Of a stretch of 64,000 bases of DNA, positions 49,789 to 59,237 are shown one piece after another. The notes beneath the pieces were generated by a model. It searched no databases. It was not told the DNA's origin and saw nothing but the letters and a program-made list of their open reading frames with translations. Source of the stretch: an uncultured Anaerotruncus sp. (lineage in GTDB: Bacteria > Bacillota > Clostridia > Oscillospirales > Acutalibacteraceae); contig UQDL01000001.1 in assembly GCA_900539775.1 (NCBI GenBank), positions 310,001-374,000 on the forward strand. The letters are read 5' to 3'. Every line of letters begins with the position of its first letter. Position 1 is the first letter of the stretch. Made by a program: the position numbers and the translations under genes.

Positions 49789-51171
49789 TTAAAATTCGAT
49801 TTTTTTCGCGATGAAGTCCTCAAGCTCGGTAATCGGGATTCTAACTTGTTCCATAGTGTCACGGTCACGAACTGTTACGCAACCGTCCTCTGCGGAATCA
49901 AAGTCATATGTTATGCAAAACGGAGTTCCTATTTCATCCTGTCTGCGATAGCGCTTGCCGATTGAGCCGGCATCATCAAAATCAATATTAAATTTCTTTG
50001 AAAGGTTGTCGTAAACCTCGCCTGCCTGCTCGCTGAGCTTTTTGGAAAGCGGAAGCACCGCTGCTTTAAACGGAGCAAGAGCCGGGTGGAAATGAAGCAC
50101 GATTCTGGTGTCGTTTTTCTCCGGGTCGATAACTTCTTCATCGTATGCCTCGGTAAGAAGCGCAAGGAAAAGTCTTTCAACGCCCAAAGACGGCTCAATA
50201 ACATAGGGCACATATTTTTCGCCCGTTGTTTGGTCAAAATATTCAAGGTTTTTGCCGCTTGTTTTAATATGCTGCGAAAGGTCATAATCCGTTCTGTCTG
50301 CAACGCCCCAAAGCTCGCCCCAGCCAAACGGGAAAAGATATTCAAAGTCTGTTGTGGCTTTTGAATAGAAGCAAAGCTCCTCGGGTGAATGGTCACGAAG
50401 GCGAAGGTTTTCGGGCTTCATGTTAAGAGAATAGAGCCAATCACGGCAGAAGCTGCGCCAGTAATCAAACCATTCAAGGTCTGTGCCCGGCTTGCAGAAG
50501 AATTCAAGCTCCATTTGCTCAAATTCACGCACACGGAAAATAAATTTGCCCGGTGTAATCTCGTTTCTGAAGGATTTGCCAACCTGCGCAACGCCAAACG
50601 GAATTTTCTTTCTTGTTGTTCTTTGCACATTTGCGAAGTTTACGAAAATGCCCTGTGCCGTTTCGGGGCGAAGGTAAATCTCGTCTTTTGAATCTTCTGT
50701 AACGCCCTGAAATGTTTTAAACATAAGGTTGAACTGGCGAATGTCCGTAAAATTATGTGCGCCGCAGTTGGGGCAGGGAATGTTGTGCTCTTTGATATAT
50801 GCGCTCATTTCCTCGTTGCTCCAGCCGGCAACATTTGTGCCGTCAAAGCTTTCGATAAGATCGTCTGCTCTGTGGCGTGTTTTGCATTCACAGCAGTCCA
50901 TAAGCGGATCTGAAAATCCGCCGAGATGGCCTGATGCAACCCATGTTTGCGGGTTCATAAGAATTGCGGCGTCAAGGCCTACATTGTATTTGTTTTCCTG
51001 AATGAATTTCTTGCGCCAGGCAGCTTTGATGTTTGTTTTAAGCTCAACGCCGAGCGGGCCGTAATCCCAAGTGTTTGCAAGGCCGCCGTATATTTCAGAG
51101 CCGGGATAAACAAAGCCCCTGCCCTTGCAAAGCGCAACAAGCGCTTCAAGTGATTTCTCTGTGTTTTTCAT
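49789..51171 (-). CDS. glyQS: Glycyl-tRNA synthetase (dimeric, single-chain type)
   Basis: The class II synthetase charges tRNA-Gly. The 460-residue protein has GFVYPGSEIYGGLANTWDYGPLGVELK near the N-terminus, YLRPETAQGIFVNF (motif 2 region), FRNEITPGKFIFRVREFEQMELEFF and the class II motif 3 region PSLGVERLFLALL. A zinc-type CxxC set (DCCECKTRHRAD, CPNCGAH) is present in the insertion. This is the alpha2 type of most Gram-positive bacteria and eukaryotes rather than the alpha2beta2 GlyQ/GlyS. GGAGGAAAAAACA precedes ATG 51171. I saw no T-box leader upstream. Confidence 0.96.
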   Translation of the reverse strand: MKNTEKSLEALVALCKGRGFVYPGSEIYGGLANTWDYGPLGVELKTNIKAAWRKKFIQENKYNVGLDAAILMNPQTWVASGHLGGFSDPLMDCCECKTRHRADDLIESFDGTNVAGWSNEEMSAYIKEHNIPCPNCGAHNFTDIRQFNLMFKTFQGVTEDSKDEIYLRPETAQGIFVNFANVQRTTRKKIPFGVAQVGKSFRNEITPGKFIFRVREFEQMELEFFCKPGTDLEWFDYWRSFCRDWLYSLNMKPENLRLRDHSPEELCFYSKATTDFEYLFPFGWGELWGVADRTDYDLSQHIKTSGKNLEYFDQTTGEKYVPYVIEPSLGVERLFLALLTEAYDEEVIDPEKNDTRIVLHFHPALAPFKAAVLPLSKKLSEQAGEVYDNLSKKFNIDFDDAGSIGKRYRRQDEIGTPFCITYDFDSAEDGCVTVRDRDTMEQVRIPITELEDFIAKKIEF

Positions 51172-51291
51172 TGTTTTTTCCTCCATGATATTTGCTGAAA
51201 GTTATACACACTTATAATACCATATAATGCAAAATTATACAATAAATATTTAATGCATATTTTTTGCACCCTGTTTTTCGGCAAAAAACCG

Positions 51292-51333
51292 TAAAAAAGC
51301 ACCGCAGGCGCTGTTGCCTGCGGTGCTTTTGCA
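51292..51333 (-). terminator. secA terminator
   Basis: Perfect stem AAAAGCACCGCAGGC/GCCTGCGGTGCTTTT, then TTTTTT on the minus strand, ten bases beyond the secA stop. Confidence 0.92.
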
Positions 51334-51342
51334 GTTTAAAAA

Positions 51343-54096
51343 TTATTTATTTTGCTGAGCAAGCTTTTCGGGTGATCCGCAGCATTTTTTGTATTTTTTG
51401 CCGCTGCCGCACGGGCACGGATCGTTGGGGCCGATTTTTTTGCCTTTTCTTACGGGCTCCTGCTTAACCGAATCGTCGCTGCCGGAGGTGGCAGTAACCT
51501 TTGCAACTGCCTTGCGCTCAACATCTTCTCTGCGTCTTACAACCGTTGTGAACATCATCTGAACGGTGTTTTCGCGAATAGCGGCAGTCATCTCGTCAAA
51601 CATATCATAGGATTCCATTCTGAATGCAACAACGGGATCTTGCTGAGCATATGAACGAAGATGGATGCCCTCTTTAAGATCCTCCATGGCATCAATGTGA
51701 TCCATCCAAAGGGAGTCAACATTGTGCAGCAGGATTTTTCTTGAAAGATCCTTGTAGATTTCTTCTCCGAAAAGCTCTCTTCTTTCGTTAAGCTTCTTTC
51801 TGCCGGTTTCTTTAAGCAGCTCAACAATTTCATCAAAGCTCATATCGTCAAGCTTTGCAATTTCTTCATCGTTAAGAAGCCAGCCTCTGTATTTCTCTTT
51901 AAGGCCGCTGAGATTCCAATCTGCCTTATTTGCGTCTTTAGCGCAATAAACAGGCACATTGGCGTCAATGCTTGAATCAAGCATATCAATGATTTTGTCG
52001 GAAAGGTCCATTCCGTCAAGCACCATGTCACGCTGCTTATAAATAAGCTCACGCTGGCGGTTCATAACATCGTCATATTGCAGGGTTTGCTTTCTGATGG
52101 CAAAGTTTCTGCCCTCAACCTTCTTTTGTGAGGATTCAACGGTGTTGGAAATCATTCTGCTTTCAATCGGCATATCCTCATCAACATTAAGCCTTGCCAA
52201 AACGGCTTTCATTCTGTCGCCGCCGAAAAGGCGCATAAGGTCATCTTCCGTTGAAAGGAAAAATTGCGATTTGCCCGGGTCGCCCTGTCGGCCGGCACGG
52301 CCTCTGAGCTGATTGTCTATTCGGCGTGAATCGTGGCGCTCGGTGCCCAAAATGAACAAGCCGCCCGCTTCACGAACCTTGTCTGCTTCGTCCTTGATTT
52401 GCTCTTTGTATTTCTTTTCAAGCTCTTGGAATTTGGCTCTTGCTTCAAGAATTTCTTCATCATCCGTTTCCGCAAAGCCCTTTGCCTCTGCAATAAGCTC
52501 TTCTGGGTATTGCAGCTTTTTCATCTCTGCTGTTGCAAGAAATTCTGCGTTACCGCCAAGCATAATGTCGGTTCCGCGTCCTGCCATGTTGGTGGCAATT
52601 GTAACGGCACCGAGCTTGCCTGCCTGCGCAATGATTTCAGCCTCACGCTCGTGGTTTTTTGCGTTGAGCACATTGTGGGGAATTCTTTCCTTTTTAAGCA
52701 TTTTGGAAAGAATTTCGCTCTTTTCAATGCTGATTGTGCCAACAAGAATCGGCTGGTTGTTTTCGTGCGTTTCCTTGATTTGCTCAATTATGTGCTTGTA
52801 TTTGGCTTTTTCCGTTTGGAAAATAACATCGGGTAAATCCTTGCGGGCAAGCGGTTTGTTTGTTGGAATTTCAACAACATCAAGCTTGTAAATCTCGCTG
52901 AATTCCTGTGATTCGGTGGATGCGGTACCCGTCATACCCGAAAGCTTTGAGTAAAGGCGGAAATAGTTTTGGAAGGTGATGGTTGCAAGCGTTTTGCTTT
53001 CGTGCTCAACCTTAACTCCCTCTTTTGCCTCAATGGCTTGGTGCAGGCCGTCATTATACCGCCTGCCAAGCATTATACGGCCCGTGAATTCGTCAACAAT
53101 AAGCACCTGGCCGTCTTTAACAACATAATCAATATCTCTGCGCATAACGCCGAGTGCTTTGATTGCTTGGTTGATATGGTGAAGCAAGGTGGTGTTTTCC
53201 ATATCCATCAGGTTTTTAACGCCGAAATATTCCTCCGCCTTTTTAACACCTCTTTGAGTAAGCGTTGCCGTGCGGGCTTTTTCATCAACAACATAATCGC
53301 CGTCATATGTGTCTTCAGTGTCCTGCTTTTCGTCCATTTGGGCAACCTTATCCATTTTAAGGGTGATTGCAAAATCGTTTGCTCTGCGGTAAAGGTCTGT
53401 TGATTGATCGCCTCTGCCGCTGATGATAAGCGGAGTTCTTGCCTCATCGATAAGGATTGAGTCAACCTCGTCCACAATAGCAAAATTATGGCCTCTTTGT
53501 ACCTTTTGCTCTTTATAGAGCACCATATTGTCTCTAAGGTAATCAAAGCCCATTTCGTTGTTTGTGCCGTAGGTAATATCGCAGTTGTATGCCTCTTGGC
53601 GCTGTGAATTTGTTTTTTCGTGAATGATAAGGCCGGCGCTCAAGCCGAGAAAACGGTAAAGCTTGCCCATCCATTCGCAGTCACGCTTTGCAAGGTAATC
53701 GTTAACGGTAACTATGTGAACGCCCTTGCCCTCAAGCGCATTAAGATATGCAGGCAGGGTTGCCACAAGGGTTTTACCTTCACCTGTTTTCATTTCCGCA
53801 ATTCTGCCCTGGTGCAGAATGATGCCGCCGATTACCTGCACATAAAAGTGCTTCATTCCAAGCACTCTCCATGCGCCCTCTCGGCAAACTGCGAAAGCAT
53901 CCGGCAAAATATCATCAAGCGTTTCGCCTGCTGCAAGCCTGTCTTTCAAAATCTGAGTTTGGGAAACAAGCTCTTTGTCGCTCATTTTGCCATATTTATC
54001 TTCAAGCGCCATAACCTTGTCTGCGGTTTTCTTTACTCGCTTAACTTCCTTTGCGGAATAGTCGCCGAAGATAGCAGTTAAAAATTTACTTGCCAT
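51343..54096 (-). CDS. secA: Preprotein translocase ATPase SecA
   Basis: SecA drives proteins through SecYEG. The 917-residue protein has Walker A MKTGEGKTLVATLPAYL (about residue 102), the DEVDSILIDEARTPLIISG Walker B region (about 208), a preprotein-binding domain (about 225-375), the second helicase domain with NMAGRGTDIMLGG and GGLFILGTERHDSRRIDNQLRGRAGRQGDPG, and the C-terminal zinc motif CPCGSGKKYKKCC that binds SecB or ribosomes. AGAGGTGTAATA precedes the ATG. Normal full length. Monocistronic. Confidence 0.98.
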   Translation of the reverse strand: MASKFLTAIFGDYSAKEVKRVKKTADKVMALEDKYGKMSDKELVSQTQILKDRLAAGETLDDILPDAFAVCREGAWRVLGMKHFYVQVIGGIILHQGRIAEMKTGEGKTLVATLPAYLNALEGKGVHIVTVNDYLAKRDCEWMGKLYRFLGLSAGLIIHEKTNSQRQEAYNCDITYGTNNEMGFDYLRDNMVLYKEQKVQRGHNFAIVDEVDSILIDEARTPLIISGRGDQSTDLYRRANDFAITLKMDKVAQMDEKQDTEDTYDGDYVVDEKARTATLTQRGVKKAEEYFGVKNLMDMENTTLLHHINQAIKALGVMRRDIDYVVKDGQVLIVDEFTGRIMLGRRYNDGLHQAIEAKEGVKVEHESKTLATITFQNYFRLYSKLSGMTGTASTESQEFSEIYKLDVVEIPTNKPLARKDLPDVIFQTEKAKYKHIIEQIKETHENNQPILVGTISIEKSEILSKMLKKERIPHNVLNAKNHEREAEIIAQAGKLGAVTIATNMAGRGTDIMLGGNAEFLATAEMKKLQYPEELIAEAKGFAETDDEEILEARAKFQELEKKYKEQIKDEADKVREAGGLFILGTERHDSRRIDNQLRGRAGRQGDPGKSQFFLSTEDDLMRLFGGDRMKAVLARLNVDEDMPIESRMISNTVESSQKKVEGRNFAIRKQTLQYDDVMNRQRELIYKQRDMVLDGMDLSDKIIDMLDSSIDANVPVYCAKDANKADWNLSGLKEKYRGWLLNDEEIAKLDDMSFDEIVELLKETGRKKLNERRELFGEEIYKDLSRKILLHNVDSLWMDHIDAMEDLKEGIHLRSYAQQDPVVAFRMESYDMFDEMTAAIRENTVQMMFTTVVRRREDVERKAVAKVTATSGSDDSVKQEPVRKGKKIGPNDPCPCGSGKKYKKCCGSPEKLAQQNK

Positions 54097-54187
54097 TATT
54101 ACACCTCTGTTGAGTTATAGTTATTTTTCAAACTTGTAAATAATTATTTTATCATAAAAGCGGTGCAAAGTCACGCTTTTTTTACAT

Positions 54188-54784
54188 TTATTCGGAAATA
54201 ACGGATTTAATTGCTTTAAGAGCACCGCCGGAAACGGCGTTTTCCGCATCTTCGTCAAATCCAAGCACAAGGCAGCCCTTGCCCTGCGAAACGGAAAGCG
54301 TTATCGTTTGCTCGCCGCTTTGCATATCGGCGGCGGAAATTTTATCCGTCAGCTTTTTCAAATTGGTGTCAAGCCAGCTGTCCTTGCTCAGGTTTCCAAG
54401 CAGCTGCACGGTGCTGTATTTGCTTAAAAGCTCCTTTGTGTAAGCCGATGCGGGCTCGTATAAATCCTTGTTTTTAACGGAAACGGTAACGGTTTTTGCC
54501 TCCGTGTCAATCGCCTTTATTTCATAGGTTAAATTCTCAAAAATCGCCTTCCCCAAATCGGAAAATTGAGTGTGCGATTCCGCATAAGACATGATTACGG
54601 AAAGAGTTGAGGAATCAACATATTTTTGAAGCTTTTCCGTGTCAAAATCAATAAGCGCCGCAAAGGCCGTGTCTGTTGTTTTTCTTATGTTTTCCTCGGT
54701 AAGCTTTGCGCTTGTTGCCGAGCAGGAGCAAAGGGTGGCTCCCAAAAATATTATGCAAAGTATTGCCGCAATTGCTTTTTTCAC
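54188..54784 (-). CDS. Small lipoprotein of unknown function
   Basis: The 198-residue protein starts with GTG and has a lipoprotein signal (IIFLGATLCSCSA, lipobox Leu-Cys-Ser-Cys). The mature part is alpha/beta with TTDTAFAALIDFDTEKLQKYVDSSTLSVIMSYA and a Val-rich beta-strand EAKTVTVSVKNKDLYEPASAY; this resembles the DUF4878/DUF5105-type lipoproteins with a cystatin-like fold, but I cannot assign it. GGCGGAAAGGCGG precedes the GTG. It lies upstream of secA on the same strand with a 91-base gap. Confidence 0.75.
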   Translation of the reverse strand: MKKAIAAILCIIFLGATLCSCSATSAKLTEENIRKTTDTAFAALIDFDTEKLQKYVDSSTLSVIMSYAESHTQFSDLGKAIFENLTYEIKAIDTEAKTVTVSVKNKDLYEPASAYTKELLSKYSTVQLLGNLSKDSWLDTNLKKLTDKISAADMQSGEQTITLSVSQGKGCLVLGFDEDAENAVSGGALKAIKSVISE

Positions 54785-55306
54785 AATTATCTGCCGCCTT
54801 TCCGCCGAATAAATTCATATTTCTTAATTTTGTTTTTAGCTCTTTTTAATCGGCATTTAGTATTATATATAACTGCTGCCGAATTTTCAACACTCGGGCG
54901 GAAATGTTAATAAAAGATTCGCTTTTTGCTTCTTCTTAATTCCCGAAAGCGCCGTTTGCAGAAATCCGAGGCTGAAATGCGGCTTGGCAAAGGGTGCAAA
55001 ATGCGAAATTTTTGCCCGGCGCCGCAAAAGTATCAAAAGTATTAAAATCTTAAGATATAAATTGCATATCGTTTACACATATGGTATAATTGGGAAAAAT
55101 TATGTGCATATGTGGGATATTGCGCCGTTTTTTGCCGATTATGCTCGTTAAAAAGCAAAAAAGCAAGCTCCGGTAAAACGTGTGTTTTTGTTAAAATCAC
55201 GCTTTGCGCAATGTGCCTTGCAAACAAAATTTCAAAGAAGAAAACAAAATTCCTGCAAAAGGGGGTATCACAAAAGGCAAGTTTCGCTTTGCGAAAAGCC
55301 GTTGTT
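54785..55306. other. Gap between the lipoprotein and the sugar transferase, with a promoter
   Basis: The first 280 bases show nothing I can name. A plus-strand promoter lies at 55062-55090. The 195 bases from 55112 to 55306 are open in frame with the sugar transferase and encode a Cys/Lys-rich stretch, but no ribosome binding site supports an upstream start. Confidence 0.45.
55062..55090 (+). promoter_or_regulatory. Promoter of the sugar transferase-GH2 genes
   Basis: TTGCAT (55062-55067), 17-base spacer, TATAAT (55085-55090). It implies a leader of about 210 bases before the proposed ATG at 55307. Confidence 0.65.
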
Positions 55307-55924
55307 ATGAAAGCGTTTTTAAAAAAATGGTTTGCGCCCATCAAATTCAAGCGCCTTTTTGATATTGTTGCGTCGTTTTCGGCGCTCGTTATTCTTTCAC
55401 CGCTGTTTCTTGTTATCTGTGTAATAAATTTCTTTACGCCGGACACAAGCGTTTTCTTCAGCCACGAAAGAAGGGGCCGCAAGGGCAAGCCTTTCAAAAT
55501 ATATAAATTTCAAACAATGAAAAACAACACTCCAAACTGCGCAACGGGCGAGCTTGAAAATCCCGAACAGTATATAACGAAATTCGGCAAATTTTTGCGC
55601 AAAACAAGCCTTGATGAGCTGCCGCAGCTTTGGAATATCTTAAAGGGCGATATGAGCTTTGTGGGCCCACGCCCGCTTATCTCAAGCGAAATCAGAGCGC
55701 ACAGAATGCGCCTTGAATACGGAGTTTATCGTTTTCGCCCCGGGCTTACCGGCCTTGCGCAAATTAAGGGAAGAGACAGTATTTCACTTATGAAAAAAAT
55801 GAAATATGATAAGCTTTATTGCGATAATTGGAGCCTGAAGCTTGATTTTATAATTCTGCTGCAATCCTTTGGCGTTTGCATCAGGCAAGAGGGCTTCCAC
55901 GAAGGCATTTATCACCGCAGATGA
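55307..55924 (+). CDS. Undecaprenyl-phosphate sugar-phosphate transferase (bacterial sugar transferase family)
   Basis: The 205-residue enzyme transfers a sugar phosphate from a UDP-sugar to undecaprenyl phosphate, starting surface glycan synthesis. It has a basic start (KRLFDIVASFSALVILSPLFLVICVINFF, a re-entrant membrane helix in parts, about residues 12-40), then SVFFSHERRGRKGKPFKIYKFQTM, the family signature FGKFLRKTSLDELPQLWNILKGDMSFVGPRPLI, and RPGLTGLAQIKGRDS. Size equals the small PglC-like forms. The ATG at 55307 is chosen from homology; no good ribosome binding site precedes it. Confidence 0.9.
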   Translation: MKAFLKKWFAPIKFKRLFDIVASFSALVILSPLFLVICVINFFTPDTSVFFSHERRGRKGKPFKIYKFQTMKNNTPNCATGELENPEQYITKFGKFLRKTSLDELPQLWNILKGDMSFVGPRPLISSEIRAHRMRLEYGVYRFRPGLTGLAQIKGRDSISLMKKMKYDKLYCDNWSLKLDFIILLQSFGVCIRQEGFHEGIYHRR

Positions 55925-55967
55925 TGCCTTGCCAAAAATCGGCGCCTGCCGAAACGGAGATGTGATT

Positions 55968-58900
55968 ATGGAAAGAAATTTTATAGACGGTTATATGGAA
56001 TGGCAATCCGATCCGGAAATAACGGGGGTTAATAAGCTGCCGCCGCACGCCGATCTTATGCCTTATTCCGATTTTGAGGAGGCAAAGAAATGCAACCGCC
56101 TTGAATCATCCTGCTGCCGTCTTTTAAACGGAAAATGGAAATTTAAGCTCTATAAAAATTATGCTTACAGGCCAACCGATTTTGCTCAGCCGCATTATGA
56201 TGCCCATAATTGGGACAGTATTATCGTGCCCGGTTCCTGGACTATGCAGGGCTATGATCAAAATCAGTATTGCAATGTGCGCTATCCTTGGGAGGGGCAT
56301 GAGGATATTTGCCCTCCGAATGCACCCACAAAATATAATCCCGTAGGCTGCTATCTTAAGAAAATCCATATCAACAGTTCCGTGCTTTCAAAAAGAGTTG
56401 TTATTTGCTTTGAAGGTGTTGAATCTGCTTTCTATCTCTATGTAAACGGCGAAAAGGTTGGCTATTCCGAATCAACCTTTAACCGCAGCGAATTTGATAT
56501 TTCCCGCTATCTTGTTGAGGGCTCAAATGTTATCGGCGTTGAGGTTTATCGCTGGTGCACCGGCAGCTGGCTCGAATGCCAGGATATGTGGCGCATGGCG
56601 GGAATTTTCAGGGATGTTTATATCTACACAACAGAGCGTGAATATATCAGGGATTACACAATCAATGCCGTGCCGAGCGAAACCTTGGCAGACGGCTATT
56701 TTGATGCCGTTGTCAAAACAAACGGCGCTTATGAAGGGCTTTCGATTGATTTAAGCATTCTTGATGAAAACGGCGAAACCGTTGCAATAGACAGCCGTTA
56801 TGCAAATGAGGATAATGTTACCTCTCTTAAAGCAATCGTAACGGGCGCAAAACTTTGGAGCGCAGAATCCCCAAATCTTTACACGCTTGTAATCACTCTT
56901 AAAAACAACGGAATTCCAACCGAATATTTAAGCACGAAATTCGGCTTCAGAAAGGTTGAAATTAAAGACGGCATTATCAGATTAAACGGCGAAAGAATCG
57001 TCTTTAAGGGCACAAACCGCCACGAATTCGATTGCCGCCTCGGCAGGGTTATGACCGAGGAAACAATGCTTAAAGACATTATGCTTATGAAGCAAAACAA
57101 CATCAATGCCGTGCGCACCTCTCATTATCCTAATTGCGTGCGCTGGCTTGAGCTTTGCGATGAATACGGCATTTATGTTATTGATGAAAACAATATGGAA
57201 AGCCACGGCACAAATCGCTCTCGCATTCTCGGCTGCCCTCAAATTCCCGGCTCACGCCCCGAATGGGAAAGGGCTTGCATGGATCGCATAAAAGCGCTTT
57301 ATAACAGAGATAAAAATTGCACCTGCGTTGTGTGCTGGAGCCTTGGCAATGAAAGCCTCGGCGGCGAAATTCCGAAAAAAATGTATAAATGGATTAAAGA
57401 GCAAGATCCGTCTCGCTTTGTTCATTTTGAATGTGCCGGCGATCCAAACGAAAAAACGCTTTCCGATGTGCAGTCGCATATGTATGCAAAGCCTTGGGAT
57501 TGCGAAGAATATGCCGTAACGCAAAGAGACGGCAGGCCGTATTTGCTTTGCGAATTCACCCATGCTATGGGCAATTCATGCGGCTCAACTCAGGAATATA
57601 CTTATCTTTGGGATAAATACCCGTGCTTGCAGGGCGGCTTTGTTTGGGATTGGGTTGATCAGGCAATTATGACCTCCGATGAAAACGGCACGGAATATCT
57701 TGCTTACGGCGGCGATTTCGGCGATGAGCCTAACGACGGCCATTTTTGCGGAAACGGGCTTCTTTTTGCAGACCGCAAACCAACCCCCAAGCTTTATGAA
57801 ATTAAAAAGCTTTATCAAAATGTTGATTTTAAAGCAATAGATGCCGAAAAAGGCGTTGTTGAAATTAAAAATAAATTCCTTTTCTCCGATTTAAGCGAAT
57901 ATGAGCTTTATTGGTGCCAGTGCTCGGATAAGGGCGTGCTGCGTGAGGGCACGGTTGATCTAAGAATCAAGCCGGGCACCAAAGCGGTTGTTGATTTGGA
58001 ATTAAACAGAATAACAAACACGGAATGCTATCTTAATCTTGCTCTTCGCACCAAAGAGGATAATTCTTGGAGCAAGGCGGGGCATATTGTTGCCGAGGAA
58101 CAGTTTGTTATAAACGAATTTGAAAACACATATGATGAATTGGAGCCCGGCGAGGAGCTTGTGGTTGCAGATACATATGGCTCGCTTCGTATTTTCACGG
58201 AGGATATAAATATTCGCTTTGAAAGGCGAGAGCGCAATCAGCTTTATTCCGTTAAGGTTGGCGGTGAGGAACTGCTTGCCGCACCCGTTCGCCTCAATTT
58301 CTGGCGCGCGCTTACGGATAACGACAGGGGAAGCAGGGCCGGCTCAAGGCTCGGCTGCTGGCGTGATGCCGGCAATGCTCCCGGAATTTACAACAACACA
58401 AAATTCTCAATAGAGGGTTATAAAATTCTTGAAAACGGCAAAAAGGTTATTGTAACCTGCGGCGCCGTTATCTGCACTCAGCCCGAATCAAGAGCCGTTA
58501 TGGTTTACACAATCACTTCAAACGGCATAGAGGTTGATATGCAGTTTAAGGCGGGCGAGGGGCTTCCGGAAATTCCGGAGGTTTCAATGCTGTTTGAGCT
58601 GCCGGGCGATTTTGAAAACGTAACTTATCTCGGTGCCGGCCCGTTTGAAAATTATATAGACAGAAAATGCGCTGCAAAAATCGGGCTTTACACAGACAGT
58701 GTTTCAAATATGTATACCGATTATTTAAAGCCGCAGGAGTGCGGAAACCGCACGGGTGTGCGCTATGCAACGCTTGTGGGCAACAAAAAGGCAATCACAT
58801 TCATTGCAGAGCCCGTTATGGAATTTAACGCAAGCCGCTATTTGCCGATGCAGCTTGAAAACGCTTGGCACAAAAAAGAATTGCCGCAAAGCGATAAAAC

Positions 58901-59027
58901 CGTTGTGCGTGTTATTGCCCGCCAGCAGGGTGTCGGCGGATACGACAGTTGGGGAGCAACCTGCAATGAGCTTTATATGAATAAATCGGATAAGCTCTAT
59001 CGCCTGAAATTCCAAATCAGATTTTGA
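55968..59027 (+). CDS. lacZ: GH2 beta-galactosidase (LacZ type)
   Basis: The 1019-residue enzyme hydrolyses terminal beta-galactosides. It has the LacZ five-domain layout: sugar-binding domain with VPGSWTMQGYDQNQYCNVRYPWEG, immunoglobulin-like domain, and catalytic barrel with RTSHYPN, DENNMESHG, the acid/base Glu in WSLGNESLGG (about residue 463), and the nucleophile Glu in LLCEFTHAMGNSCG (about 531). The C-terminal beta-sandwich with FWRALTDNDRG and YLGAGPFENYIDRKCAA is also LacZ-like. No signal peptide, so it acts on imported sugar. GGAGATGTGATT precedes ATG 55968, 43 bases after the sugar transferase; a longer frame from 55869 overlaps that gene. Confidence 0.94.
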   Translation: MERNFIDGYMEWQSDPEITGVNKLPPHADLMPYSDFEEAKKCNRLESSCCRLLNGKWKFKLYKNYAYRPTDFAQPHYDAHNWDSIIVPGSWTMQGYDQNQYCNVRYPWEGHEDICPPNAPTKYNPVGCYLKKIHINSSVLSKRVVICFEGVESAFYLYVNGEKVGYSESTFNRSEFDISRYLVEGSNVIGVEVYRWCTGSWLECQDMWRMAGIFRDVYIYTTEREYIRDYTINAVPSETLADGYFDAVVKTNGAYEGLSIDLSILDENGETVAIDSRYANEDNVTSLKAIVTGAKLWSAESPNLYTLVITLKNNGIPTEYLSTKFGFRKVEIKDGIIRLNGERIVFKGTNRHEFDCRLGRVMTEETMLKDIMLMKQNNINAVRTSHYPNCVRWLELCDEYGIYVIDENNMESHGTNRSRILGCPQIPGSRPEWERACMDRIKALYNRDKNCTCVVCWSLGNESLGGEIPKKMYKWIKEQDPSRFVHFECAGDPNEKTLSDVQSHMYAKPWDCEEYAVTQRDGRPYLLCEFTHAMGNSCGSTQEYTYLWDKYPCLQGGFVWDWVDQAIMTSDENGTEYLAYGGDFGDEPNDGHFCGNGLLFADRKPTPKLYEIKKLYQNVDFKAIDAEKGVVEIKNKFLFSDLSEYELYWCQCSDKGVLREGTVDLRIKPGTKAVVDLELNRITNTECYLNLALRTKEDNSWSKAGHIVAEEQFVINEFENTYDELEPGEELVVADTYGSLRIFTEDINIRFERRERNQLYSVKVGGEELLAAPVRLNFWRALTDNDRGSRAGSRLGCWRDAGNAPGIYNNTKFSIEGYKILENGKKVIVTCGAVICTQPESRAVMVYTITSNGIEVDMQFKAGEGLPEIPEVSMLFELPGDFENVTYLGAGPFENYIDRKCAAKIGLYTDSVSNMYTDYLKPQECGNRTGVRYATLVGNKKAITFIAEPVMEFNASRYLPMQLENAWHKKELPQSDKTVVRVIARQQGVGGYDSWGATCNELYMNKSDKLYRLKFQIRF

Positions 59028-59140
59028 ATTATTTTCAGTCAGTGCCGAAAATCAAATGTGGCTTTTCTCTGCCGCAAATCGAAAAAACGGCATAAACAAG
59101 CCGAATATCGCAACAAAAAATTAAGCGTTTCTTTAAAATC

Positions 59141-59168
59141 TTGACTTTTTTTGCGTTCGGAGTATAAT
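59141..59168 (+). promoter_or_regulatory. Promoter of the radical SAM gene
   Basis: TTGACT (59141-59146), 16-base spacer, TATAAT (59163-59168), about 70 bases before the ATG. Confidence 0.7.
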
Positions 59169-59237
59169 TGTACTCACGAAATAAATGTCGGAAAATTGTA
59201 TATTATAATCTACCAATATTAGAAGAGGATTAAAACA

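Noticed and set aside
51187..51291. T-box riboswitch upstream of glyQS
   Set aside because: The gap is short and AT-rich, without the T-box sequence or specifier stem.
52313..52891. 192-codon open frame on the plus strand
   Set aside because: It is antisense to secA, Ser-rich, and a mirror of its conserved helicase region.
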